Source: Tupaia tana
Lineage: Eukaryota > Chordata > Mammalia > Scandentia > Tupaiidae
Length of the DNA stretch: 64,000 bases
Direction: 5' to 3'
Assembly: GCA_026018925.1 (NCBI GenBank)
Contig: JAKSZU010000016.1
Location: forward strand, 53,650,496 to 53,714,495
Every line of letters starts with the position of its first letter. Positions within the stretch are counted from its first letter, which is position 1. Below the pieces are notes generated by a model that saw only the letters and a program-made list of their open reading frames with translations, did no database searches and was not told where the DNA came from. The position numbers and the translations under genes were made by a program. Positions 1-9,929 of the stretch are shown in pieces.

Positions 1-103
1 CCTCTCTCCGTTCCTCGTCCCCAGCCATCCCTCTCTCCCATCCCTCTGTCTGCTGGGCTTGGGAGGCCAGACCCCAGCTCAGCACAGCCCCGTGTGTTTC
101 CAG

Positions 104-147
104 GCAAGAGAATCAGCACAGCTTTGCGGTGGCCCGGACCTATTCCT
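104..147 (+). CDS. LAT2: LAT2 exon a
   Basis: 44 nt, preceded by tttccag and followed by gtgagt. It encodes QENQHSFAVARTYS, matching the human stretch around REDQQSFTGSRTYS. It begins one base before a codon boundary and ends one base into the next codon. Confidence 0.88.
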
Positions 148-3100
148 GTGAGTTCCCAAAGTCTCCAGGACTGGGCTTGGACTGGTGGGGTTTGGGGGGG
201 TCCCGTGTCAAGGTCCCCTCTGTCCCCATCGCCCTGAAACCATGGCTCAGGCCTGTCTGGTGCAGTGATGGGGTGAGGGGTCTGTGGGCTGGGCTGGGCT
301 GACCTGGGGCCCAGCCAACATCCCCTTGCCCTTTGCAGTGGTCAGACAGCCATGGTCAGGGCCCCTGATAGATGCATCCCTTGACGAAAAGGCAACAAGG
401 TAGGGATGAGCCCCCTGACTTGGGCCCAGGGGTGGGGGCCATCATACCCAAGGGGTCCCAGCCTGGCTGAGCCCAAGCCAAGCACTCAGCCCTTTCCCAG
501 CAGTGCTAGGGCCTCTCCCTACAGCCCCTCCCTCCGCCCCCCATCCTCACAGGAAGGACAAGCTGCTGCACTTCTCCCCCAGCCTCGACGGTGAGTGGCA
601 CCAGGGCTGGGCCAGCCTGGCCAGGGAGGGGCTGAGATGGGGTGAGGGGACAGGTGCCACTCAGGGGCTGCCTGCAGGCCAGAAGAGGCCGGGGCAAGGA
701 CTGGGACCATGAGCTTGGCCTTTCTTCCAGAGTCTGCTTCTCCCAGGTACCAGAACCTCGGCAAAGGTAGGTGGCTCCAGGGTGTCAGCCACGGTGGGGC
801 CCACGGCAGCAGCCCAGGGCTGATTCCCGCCTCTTCCCGCAGGAAGTCAGCAGGGATCAGACGCAGCCTATATGTGAGTGGCCTTCTCCCAGCCCCAGCC
901 ATGCCCCCCACCTTCTCCCCAGAAGTGAGCCTCCGCGCCCCAGGCAGGCTCTCGGTAGCTTTGTTCTCTCCCAGGTGATCACAGTCTTGTAGGGAGGGGG
1001 CATGGTCCTGCTCTAGGGAGGGGCCCCCCAGGAGGAGACTCACCCTGCATCACCCAGACAAGTTCCAGGGATGCCCAGGAAGGGCCAGGGCAGGCGAGGA
1101 CCTGCCTAGGGTCACATGGCAAGGTGGTAGAGCCAGGCTGCTCTCCCCAGTCCTAGGTGGCTCAGGGTCAGGGATGTAGGGATGTGGGGACCTCAGGGGA
1201 GACCCTGGCAGAGACCCCACAGCCAGGAGGGGGGCTGGCTCAGCCTCAGCCTCACTGTCCCGAGGGCCCCACCCTGCTCATGAGCCTGTGCTATGTCTGC
1301 TTTCTTGGCCAGATATCCCATTGCCACGGACTATTACAACTGGGGGCAGTTCCCAAAGCCCCCAAAAGGTGAGGCAGAGGACAAGGTGGGTGAGGTGGGA
1401 GGTGGCTGAGGAGGACTCAGGGCCTGGGTCCGAATGGACTGTCAGATTTGGGAGGCCGATGGGGGGAGGCTGACACCGTGGGGGGGACCCAGGTGGGGGC
1501 AGGACAGAAACCGGTCAGTGTCTGACGTGTGGGTGAAGAGGGTGGGGAGAGCAGAGTGGCTGCAGGACAGCGGGGACCAGAAGGTTGACTGGGGTGGGAG
1601 CCAGGTCCTTGTCGTCCAGGCAGCTTCTGGTGAGCACAGGAGGGAGCTTGGGAAGTCTTAGATGGGGACAGCCTTGCTGGTGACACTAAGCCCCGCAGCC
1701 TCTGAGGATGCCGGAGCCTAGGCCCTTCACATCTTGGCTTTGCAAGAGAAATTGAGGACTGAGGAGGGCAGTGACTACCATGAGGGGCACACAGGTCCAA
1801 GGCTGGAATTCAGCTCCTCCACCTGGCTCTGGCCTGGCCTGGCCCATGTGCAGGGGTCCTTATTTCCATTTTTGTTTATAAAGAATTGTTTTATTTAACT
1901 TTACTTATTCATTTATTTTTATTTGACCATAGAGGGACAGAATGAGAGAGAGAGAGGAAAAGTGAGAAAGCAAGCCACCAGGTCTGGGGCTCGAACTGCA
2001 GTTAACCATGTAGGAGTCCAGTGCCTTTAACCACCACGCCATCTGCCGGCCCCAATTTTTTTTTTTAAGAGAGATTTTTGCTATAGGCACATGTGCTCCC
2101 TGGAGAGACAGAAAGTAAGAAATCACTCCCCAGGGGGGATGGCCACGCCGCAATCCCTTCTCCTCCATTCTCCTCTCGGGATCTTGGGCACGCACACACA
2201 TGTGCCCAATATGAGTTTCAAGCCATCAGGTCTAGGACTCAAACCATGGTCAACTGCCTGGGAGCCCAGTGACATAACCATCACTCCATCTGCTGGTCCT
2301 ATAGGGGTCATTTCTTAGAGCCCCTTCTTCAGAAATGGATGTTGGGTGGGGCAGTGTTTAGAGGCTCAGCCTCCCCATTGCAAGGTGATGACAGAGTGCC
2401 AGGCCCTAAGGGGCTACACCAGCCTAGGACCTGAGCGAAGCACTCCTCAGCCCACCCTGACCTATCTGGAAGGTAGCAGCAGCAGCAGCCACAGACCCCT
2501 GTCTGTCAGGGATGAACTTCTGAGACCTCCCTTCCCCAGCCACCCATCAGGGCTGGCACCACAGCTCTGTCCCCTGGCACTTCTCCCAGTGCATTCTGGG
2601 AGTGGAGGCTGCTGGAGCCATTAAGAAGCTTGTCCAGGGCCAGCAGGTGACTTGGTGGTAAAGGTGTTGGATCCCACATAGCCCACTCCTCGGTTTGGGT
2701 CCTGGACCTGGTGGCTTGAAAAACATGTGAGTGGGGACCAGCAGTTAGCGTAATGGCTATGTTGCTGAACTCCCATGTAGTCGACCACGGTTCGCATCCC
2801 GAACCCGGTGGCTTAAAACTTAACACCGGGCGCGTGTGCGTGCGTGCCCAAGATCCCGAGAGGAGAATGGGGGAGAAGGGATTGTGGCGTGGCCATCTCC
2901 CCCTGGGGGGTGATTTCTCGCTTTCTGTCTCTCTGTCTCTGTCTGTCTGGCGAGCGCACGTGCCCTATAGCAAAAACCTCTCCAAAAAAAAAAAAAAAAA
3001 AAAAAACATGCGAGGTGCATGCACGTGTGTGCCCGAAACCTTGAAAGGAGACTGGAGGAGTGGGGACTGCAGTGTGGCCAACCCCTGAGGGGAAGTTCTC

Positions 3101-4170
3101 ACTTTCTTCTTCTCTCTCTTTCCTTTCTTGGTCTCTTGGCAAACACACACACCCTATGGAAAAAAAATCTTAAAAAAAAAAAAAAAGGCCCTAGGGGACC
3201 CAGGGCCTGGGGACAGGTTATCTGCAAAGGGAGGGCAGGACGGAGGGAATGGGAAGGGCCAGGCCTTGCAGCAAGGCCCACCCATGTCCCTGTGCCCTCT
3301 CCCCTCTCCGGCAGATGATGACGATACCAACTCGTACGAGAACGTGCTCATCTGCACGCAGAGGCCCACTGAGTCAGGTGAGGCTGCTGGGCCCTGGGGA
3401 AGCTGGGGTAGGGCAGAGGTGGGCCTCCCGGCCAGGCCTGCACTCCTGGTCCTCACAGGCTTTGCCCACCTTGAAGCCTGAGGTTCCCCGCCATCTGCAG
3501 TGCCTCCAGGGAAAGCATCGCCCAGTGTCCTGGGAGGGGCCCCGTCAGCTCCTGCAGCTCAGTGAGGATGAGATGAGGGGTCTTCCTCGCCCGCTGGGGT
3601 GCCCCGCACAAGGCTGCAGGAAGTCCCTGAGGACCCCTCCAACCCCCGCCCTGTGCTTTCCTGCAGGTGACGAGGAATCTGAGGATTATCAGAACTCAGC
3701 ATCCATCCATCAGTGGCAGGCTTCCAAGAGGCTTGTGGGTATGTGACCGAAGAGCCCAGGCTGCAGGAGCGTGGCCTCTCCAGTCAGTCTGGCCGGTTCC
3801 ACGGCAGAGCCTCTAGTGCATCAGTGGCGGCAGAGGCCTCCTGTGTCGGGGTCCCTGGTGGCTGGACCCAGGCATCTGACCTGCTCTCAGAGCGAGACGA
3901 ACTCGGGCAGACCCGAGATGGGCAGACTCACGCCTGAGTCCCCTGTAGTGGCAGTTCCCGTGGGCTGGCTTGTGGAGTTTGGGGTCTGAGGTCTGGCACC
4001 CTGGCTGGGACACAGTGGGATGTGGCTGTTTGAACCATCTGATCACATGTGCCCACTGGTCTGCAGAGCAAACCCAGAGAGCAGCACCTCCGTCCCCCAC
4101 AGGAAGTCCAGAGGAGGACAGCGGGGAACCAGACTATGTGAACAAGGATGTGGAGGGCCAGGAAGCCTAG
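104..4170 (+). CDS. LAT2: LAT2 (NTAL/LAB) transmembrane adaptor, 3' nine coding exons; 5' end outside window
   Basis: LAT2 is a membrane adaptor of B cells, mast cells and myeloid cells. Syk/Lyn-type kinases phosphorylate its tail tyrosines, which then bind Grb2 SH2 domains and link antigen or Fc receptors to Ras/MAPK and calcium signalling (family knowledge). Seen here: nine exons joined at 104-147, 339-399, 553-590, 731-766, 843-873, 1313-1368, 3315-3377, 3667-3738 and 4103-4170 give one open frame of about 156 codons with GT-AG introns. Tail motifs of the YxN type are RYQN, SYENV, DYQN and DYVN; the last three match the known Grb2 sites. The protein ends ...DYVNKDVEGQEA. The membrane segment and palmitoylation motif must lie upstream. 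The extra segment found in the human protein between TETG and DEESEDYQN is absent; the two flanking exons join directly, as I recall for mouse. Intact and presumably functional. Confidence 0.95.
339..399 (+). CDS. LAT2: LAT2 exon b
   Basis: 61 nt between tttgcag and gtaggg. Encodes LVRQPWSGPLIDASLDEKAT plus a split Arg codon; the core WSGPL aligns with human WPGPL. Confidence 0.9.
553..590 (+). CDS. LAT2: LAT2 exon c
   Basis: 38 nt between tcctcacag and gtgagt. Encodes (R)KDKLLHFSPSLD, close to human RKDKLLQFYPSLED. Confidence 0.92.
731..766 (+). CDS. LAT2: LAT2 exon d
   Basis: 36 nt between ttccag and gtaggt. Encodes ESASPRYQNLGK with a YxN motif. Confidence 0.92.
843..873 (+). CDS. LAT2: LAT2 exon e
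   Basis: 31 nt between cccgcag and gtgagt. Encodes GSQQGSDAAY plus two bases of an Ile codon; matches human GSRHGSEEAYI. Confidence 0.92.
1313..1368 (+). CDS. LAT2: LAT2 exon f
   Basis: 56 nt between ttggccag and gtgagg. Encodes (I)YPIATDYYNWGQFPKPPK, the conserved YYNWG block. Confidence 0.95.
1720..1815 (-). repeat. MIR-like ancient SINE relic
   Basis: Contains aaattgaggactgaggagggcagtg and a following cacacaggtccaaggctggaattc, matching the conserved MIR core read backwards. In the LAT2 intron before exon g. Confidence 0.5.
1880..2053 (-). mobile_element. Family B SINE
   Basis: AT-rich tail on the left, then GA-rich stretch and head ending gccatctgccggcccc. In the LAT2 intron, abutting the next copy. 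Confidence 0.8.
2056..2299 (-). mobile_element. Family A SINE
   Basis: Poly(T) at left, gctataggcacatgtgctccc, head at right ending ctgctggtcc. Diverged at several CpG sites. Confidence 0.8.
2637..3186 (+). mobile_element. Old A SINE split by a younger copy
   Basis: Head part 2637-2735 and body part about 3006-3186. The break is at cttgaaaaacatg, duplicated as aaaaacatgcgag on the far side of the inserted copy. Confidence 0.8.
2736..3005 (+). mobile_element. Family A SINE, nested
   Basis: Full copy with most CpG sites present, inserted in the old A element around it. Confidence 0.88.
3315..3377 (+). CDS. LAT2: LAT2 exon g
   Basis: 63 nt between ccggcag and gtgagg. Encodes DDDDTNSYENVLICTQRPTE plus Ser, holding the SYENV Grb2-type site. 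The long intron before it (1369-3314) contains an old MIR-like stretch and several SINEs, one nested in another. Confidence 0.97.
3667..3738 (+). CDS. LAT2: LAT2 exon h
   Basis: 72 nt between cctgcag and the strong donor gtatgt. Encodes GDEESEDYQNSASIHQWQAS followed by KRLV. Reading past the donor meets TGA after two more codons, so use of this donor is needed to keep the frame. Confidence 0.95.
4103..4170 (+). CDS. LAT2: LAT2 last coding exon with stop
   Basis: 68 nt after ccccacag. Encodes GSPEEDSGEPDYVNKDVEGQ then EA and TAG. Seventeen bases after the stop, aaagaag|gtatgg looks like a splice donor, so part of the 3' UTR may lie in a separate exon. Confidence 0.96.
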
Positions 4171-4469
4171 GGAAGACGGCAAAGAAGGTATGGCCCCCTC
4201 CTTCCGGCTGCTTCAGGCCAAGCGTGGCAGGCCTCGCCAGGCTCCAGGGTACCCACTTCATGGGAATAGCGGAGAGCTTGGTGGGGGAGCTACGGGGAGG
4301 GCCGTGGGTGCTGATGGGGGCAGCTCAGAAAGGAGACCCTCCCCGGCAGCCCCTGACTGGCTTTGGCCCCACCCCCCCCCGGGGACTGGGGAACACACCA
4401 GGCTTGGTGAAGTGACAGATGAACCACAGGCAGAGTCTGAGGCTGCGGAGGGTGACCGAGAAGCCTGGC

Positions 4470-4586
4470 AAGTTGTGCAGTGCCGGGGTTGGCTCTGGCT
4501 GTCTCCCAGCTCCACCAACCACTCCTCACGATGCGACCTTGGACAAGTCATTCCCCCCCAGAACCTAAGTTCTCTCTTGCAAAATG
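4470..4586 (+). repeat. MIR-like relic
   Basis: cgaccttggacaagtcatt followed by cttgcaaaatggagt aligns with the MIR core 'gaccttgggcaagtca...tgtaaaatgg'. Confidence 0.6.
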
Positions 4587-4643
4587 GAGTGGAGGTGCCA
4601 CCCTCTGAGACGAGGCGGCAGCTCAGCAGGAACCCTGTCATCT

Positions 4644-4918
4644 TGGGAACCAGCAGTTAGCGTAATGGCTATGTCGCTGGACTCCCACGTAGTCGACCGC
4701 AGTTCGCGTCCCGGACCCGGTAGCTTAAAACTCACGCCGGGTGTGTGTGCGTGCGTGCCCAAGATCCCTAGAGGAGAATGGAGAAGGGATTGTGGCGTGT
4801 CCATCCCCCCGGGGGGTGATTTCTCACTTTCTGTCTCTCTGTCTCTCTCCGTCTGTCTGGCGAGCGCATGCGCCCTATAGTGAAAAAAAAAAATACCTCT
4901 CCAAAAAAAAAAAAAAAA
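4644..4918 (+). mobile_element. Family A SINE with perfect 15-bp target duplication
   Basis: ggaaccctgtcatct occurs at 4629-4643 and again at 4919-4933, directly flanking head and poly(A). The element interrupts sequence just after the MIR relic. A clean case of L1-type target-primed insertion. Confidence 0.95.
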
Positions 4919-7801
4919 GGAACCCTGTCATCTGGAGACAGACATGGAGATGGGCGGGTTGCAGGGGACGGTGCTGAGACGCACTGAGGAGCCACCCCAA
5001 GGGCAGGGTGGGGCTAAGGGACCCCTCTCCACACCAACTTGGCACCCTCGAGGCACAGGGCAGCAAAGCTGCCTGTCCATATCCCCCTGAAGTAAACCTG
5101 GCAGGGCCCAGAGCCCCGCAGTTACACCACAACCCTGCCCACGGCCACCGCTTGGGAAGCAGGACGGATCCCAGCGGACCTTTGAAGGCTGTCCAAAGTC
5201 CCATCCTGGGAGACCTGACAGTCACCTCAGGAGGCAGGTGGGAGGGCGGCCACCTGGCAGGCCTGGGCCTGTCCCTGCAGTCAACCAGCATCCACTGGTG
5301 CCTGCTGTGGGCAAGCCCTCGCTTAGGTGTGAGGACACCACGTGAAGAAAGCACAAGCCGCTGACCCCACGGAACTCCCACCTGGGGAGACATAAACAGA
5401 TAAGGGCCAGTCAGATAGGAGAGCAGATAAGACCTTGTGGCATGTGTGTGAGCCATGTGTGTGAGCGTGATAAGAGGCGATGAACCAGGCAGGGAAAGGG
5501 CGGGGTGACGTGGGCTAGGGGTGGGAGGGGTGCTGCAGTTTAAAATGGGAGGCCAGGGAAGCCTTTCCGGGCTTCCTCCCTCAGCCCTCGACCCCCCAGG
5601 GAAGGACATTCAAGCAGAGGGAACAGCAGGGTCTCAAGAGGGAGAGTGTGACACAGCCAGGAGAGTCTAGGGAGGGCCCGTGAGGCCCAGGCGGGGCAGC
5701 ACTTGGGGATTTACTCTAGAAGAGGAGGCAGGGCCTCTGGAGGGTGCCAGGAAGAGAGGGTGCTGGGAGGGCGGGGCCTCGGGAGGTGAGAAGAGCAGCC
5801 TGCTGTTCTGAAGTCCGCTGGGCACCAGTAGAGACATGGGTACAGGGCGGCGGCAGCGCAGCAGGGAGACCTGCGAGAATCCCGCACAAGACACCTCTGG
5901 GCCCTGGGTGGTAGCCGCAGAGATGGGAGGAGGCCGAGGCTGATGTGTCCTGGATTTATGGAGGCCCTGGGGGGTGGGAGGGAGGAGACGGAGGCATTGA
6001 GGGGGATTGCCAGGTTTTGCCCGAGCCACGAGAGGGCGTCATTGGCAGAAGCTGGGAACTGGGGGTACAGGCAGAGAGGGTGCCGTGGGAAGGCTGCCCA
6101 TCCAGGTGAGAATACGAAGTGTCAAATTTCTGAGTCTGAACTCAGAAGAGGCTCAGGTTAGGTACAGCCCCAGGGACCGTCACTGCGTGCTGAGAGCCGG
6201 ATGACCGGCTGACAGTCACCAACCCGGGAGTGGAGAAGAGGACCCTGCACTGCGCTCAGCCCTTCCCAGCTGAGGGAGACTCGGCTAAGGCCAGGTCCTG
6301 GGAGCCAATGCCAGGGCCCAGCGAGGGTGTGGCCGGCGCAGCAGCCGGGCCGAGACCATAGAGCTGAGCGCAGGTGGACAGACGAGCAGTTGGGATGACA
6401 GGGTGGGGAGAAAGCCTGTTTGCAGACAGAGAGATCATTTGTCCATAAGTCTCACTTTAGTGAAAGCAGAGAAATGGGGCAGGTGCTGGAAGGGCTGTGA
6501 GGTCTTCCCAACCACACAAATAGCACGGTACACGCGGACCGCATGCCCCAGCACGAGCGAGTGCACGGCCTGGCTGCGGCGATGGAGCCCGCAAGTGTAC
6601 AGGGAGGGGGTGGCCACTGGGCTAGCATCCAGCGCACCGAGCCTGGAGTGGCACCGTGGGCACAGGGCTCGGAAGATAGGGCAGAGGACAGGGTTGAGTG
6701 GGGCCCGATGACACTGGGTAGATTCTGTGTCCGGGGAGGGATCACTGAGGTCAGCACTGCTTACAGAATGTTTCCGGAAGCCGTGGCCCATTCTGCATAT
6801 GGAAGCCCTGCCCTGGAGGCAGGCCGTCTTACCCAAGCCTTGGCCAGAATCAAGGGCAGGTGCAGGATTTCAAACCCAAAGCAGAAGGGCCTGGACTGCA
6901 AACAGCTGAGGCTGCTGGACAGGCAGCAGGCGCTGTGTTCAGCCAGGAGGCACAGAGTGGCCAAGTGCTGACCACGACCGGGCGTGGGGGTGAGGGAACC
7001 ATGCTCGTTAAGGCAAACCTTTTCCTTTAATGAACTTTTCCCCTTTCATTGAAGGAGCCAGGGCGGAGCCTAGAGGACCACTGTGCTCACGGAGGATCTT
7101 CCCGAGCCACTTGACATCTAGGCCCCTGCCACTCCTGAAGGTCACCAACACATCCTGCAGACACCTGGCCACGGACACCGCCTGGGAAAGGACTGTGACA
7201 TGTGGGCAGGCTGTGGCCCTGCCTGCTGTACCCTCCCCTGACCCAGGCTTCCTTGGGCGGAGCAGGGCAGGCACCTGGTGCTGACACCTCTGCTTCCACT
7301 GTGATGGGATGCCCAGGGCGTCAAGCAGGCTGTCCCGGTTCACTGCACGTCGCCGTGGTCAGGCCCTTTGCTTTGGATTTGGATCATAAACTGCTTACTC
7401 GTGTTGGTTACTAGGGTTCGATTTTTACAATCTAAGAGCTTGTACAGTTAATTTATATAGGGAAGCCATATTTAATATTCGGACTTTCAGGGTAGAGGTT
7501 CTGTCCAGCTCGTCTCTCACAAAGCATTACGTGTATTTCACTTTGGCACGCAGTGAGGGGGAGCCCTGATCTCTCCTTGGGCCTCAGGTCACTCAGAAGT
7601 AATTTCTGCTGTGTTCAAAAGCACATCAGTTCTGAGAAACGGTGGTCAGCACATTAGCCAAGGGCCCAACCAGGAGCAGGGCCCCTCCACTGCCCTGTAC
7701 AGGCAGGACCGTGACTGCCTCGTGGGATGGGTAAGGTCCGGGGGGCCTTCGGGGTCAGAGATGAGTCAGGGAACCAAAACACTCCTCTGACTAAGCGTCT
7801 C
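4919..7801. other. LAT2 3' flank without recognised gene
   Basis: No exon recognised. GC-moderate DNA with a 13-bp tandem pair catgtgtgtgagc at 5441-5466 and a CTCF-like motif at 6026-6039. Stretches near 5280-5400 look like an old dispersed repeat. A LAT2 3' UTR exon may lie near the right end. Confidence 0.5.
6026..6039 (+). promoter_or_regulatory. CTCF-like motif
   Basis: ccacgagagggcgt fits CCASYAGRKGGCR except for one base. Single motif; occupancy unknown. Confidence 0.35.
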
Positions 7802-7807
7802 AATAAA
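7802..7807 (+). terminator. Candidate LAT2 polyadenylation signal AATAAA
   Basis: First AATAAA I find after the LAT2 stop at 4170, followed about 20 bases on by GT/T-rich sequence. It lies in SINE-free, apparently unique DNA (about 7000-7850) that could be a terminal non-coding exon. Assignment to LAT2 is inferred from strand and order only. Confidence 0.45.
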
Positions 7808-8633
7808 CCGCTAGTCTAAAAGTCGCCCGTGTCTGCTTTCCCTGCTTCGGATAACCAACCTCTTTAGGGAATGAAGGTCAAGTCTCATGTCCTAGAGAAG
7901 GACCTTGAGGCCCGAGGATGCAATGGCTGCAGACAGGAACTCAGTCTGAGCCCAGCCTTTTCGGAGTATTCTAGCCATGAGAAAAGGAAATTAGAAGAAA
8001 TATCCAGAACCCAACTGCTGGCCACTGGCACTTCATACCCTCGAGTCTTGGCCTCACAACCTCAGAAGCATCAGAAGCAAGAGAACACTGGGGTGGGGGG
8101 TCTCACCTCCACAGTCAGCAGCTATGGGAACCCAGATGCCTCTGGGCCTAGTGTCCTCCCCTGCAAAACAGGGATGGACAATGACCCCTTTTCCTCATGG
8201 GGATCATGGGGCAGCAGTCAAAAGTCAGATGGCATGCACATTTGCAAAACTGTATCTTGCAGTTTCGGGGGGCTTTCATTATGTAAAAAATTTCCCCTTA
8301 ACTGAAACCTTAAAGAGCCAGTCACCTTGGAGCCTTTCCTGCGTGTGTTCAGTGTCTCCGCGTGGCAGTGTGGTTTGGGCGAGTGATTACGGCTGCCTCA
8401 GAGTCATGGTACTGCCACCCATTCTTGAAGTGCAGGTGGGACACCAAAGAGGCACCTGGGAGTTCATTTCCGGCATCCCAGCACTCTCTGCAGCATGAAC
8501 ACACATGGCCACACCTTGGTGGCCCTTCGTCCAGGAGCCAGCAGGACACCTAGGCATGCTCCCATCAAAGCTTTCCACAGGAGACCACCAACCACAGAAG
8601 TTGTGCCTCCAGCCCCTTAAAATCATCATACTA

Positions 8634-8785
8634 GGGGCCGGCAGGTGGTGTCGTGGTTAGGGGCGCTGGATTCCCACACGGCAGGCCGAACGTGGTTCGA
8701 GTCCCAGAGCTCGTTCTTCCTCTCTCTCTTTCTCTGGTCAAATAAAATAAATAAAGTTAAATAAAATAATTCTTTAAAAAAAAAA
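8634..8785 (+). mobile_element. Family B SINE
   Basis: Flanked by aatcatcatacta on the left and aatcaccatacta on the right, a target duplication with one change. Confidence 0.88.
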
Positions 8786-8970
8786 TCACCATACTAAAAC
8801 AATGCCTTACTTTGTTTCAACATAACCAGGGTGGTGGTGGGAGCCAGGAAATGAGCTTGGCCGCAGGCTGATCTCACTGTTCAGGTGAGTGAGGAACAGG
8901 GGGTCACTGTCATAGCCTCTGTTTTCATATACAGTGGAAATTTTTCATACTAAAAAAAATGGGGGAGTTG

Positions 8971-9063
8971 GGGCCAGCAGGTGATGTGGTAGTTAAGGGC
9001 ACTGGATTCCCACATGGCTGACCATGTTTCAAGTCCCGGACCTGGTGGCTTGCTTTCTCATTT

Positions 9064-9100
<37 letters not shown>

Positions 9101-9150
9101 AAATTAAAATAAATGAATAAAATAAAGTTTAATAAAATATTTTGTTAACA
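8971..9150 (+). mobile_element. Family B SINE
   Basis: Head gggccagcaggtgatgtgg, (CT)n, then AATAAA-rich tail. Between the two genes. Confidence 0.85.
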
Positions 9151-9571
9151 AAAAGGGAAAAAAAGAGAGGACAGTACCTTATAAAATACTATAAGAGTAC
9201 TATTGTACAAATTAATACAAAACTTGCTGAAGAATTCTAAAGCGATCAGTACCGCAGCTACCAGGAAAGGTGGCATGGCTGGAGCTTTCCCGAAGGCTGT
9301 GTTGGGCCAGTCCACTACTGCCCCACAGCCTGACCACCCCTATCTGAGGGGCTCATGGCCTGGGCCTGTTCTGAAAGTCCATCCAAACAGTCAGGAAATT
9401 ACTGCCAACTTTGCTTTCACCCCACCCCTTCAGGTTTCTAGAAAAATGGAGTTTGTCTTGTCTACTAACAAAATCACGTTTTGTATTTATGGGATACCAG
9501 GGGCAAGCAGTGACAGTTAAGCTGGGTTTCCCTGAGGCCTCAAGTTGTCACCTCATTGCCGAATGTGAGGT

Positions 9572-9577
9572 TTTATT
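9572..9577 (-). terminator. Candidate RFC2 polyadenylation signal
   Basis: TTTATT on the plus strand is AATAAA on the minus strand, 241 bases past the RFC2 stop and the first such hexamer there. It would give a 3' UTR of about 260 nt. Confidence 0.6.
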
Positions 9578-9818
9578 ACCTAAGATGCCAACACACACAG
9601 ATCAGGTGCCACAGCCCGGTTTCTCCAGGTCTCCCCACCCTGTCGCTGTCACCACATAAGGGGTTTGAACGCAGACCCTCACGCAGCACAGATGTGCTCT
9701 GAGAGCCACGGGAGCTGGAGCAGTCTGCACCAGAGAAGACGCAGGTTCTCCTCATCAGGAGGCTCTGATTGCTGCGCTCCAGGGCCAGGGCTCCACCACT
9801 GCAGCTGCAGGCCCCACG

Positions 9819-9929
9819 CTAGCTAGCCACGGGGGCCATCGTCTTCTGACACAGCCTGGCCAGGAGGCCCGCCATCTGCAGGAGGGAGTTCACGCCTTCT
9901 GCTACTTTCATGTGAGTGTATCCAATTTC
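9819..9929 (-). CDS. RFC2: RFC2 exon 11 with stop
   Basis: 111 nt, acceptor ttttcag. Encodes [20 protein letters not shown] then [16 protein letters not shown] and TAG at 9819-9821. Confidence 0.97.
   Translation of the reverse strand, partial: EIGYTHMKVAEGVNSLLQMAGLLARLCQKTMAPVAS

Noticed and set aside
3760..3795. Possible extra LAT2 exon encoding CRSVASPVSLA
   Set aside because: In frame with the next exon, but it would leave an intron of only 21 bases after the 3738 donor and has a poor donor of its own.
4875..5609. 244-codon minus-strand open frame downstream of LAT2
   Set aside because: It runs from unique DNA into the antisense T-run of a family A SINE; composition is non-coding.
7871..8305. 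144-codon plus-strand frame between LAT2 and RFC2
   Set aside because: Follows the candidate LAT2 poly(A) signal, has no recognised domain and no acceptor or donor pattern that would make it an exon.
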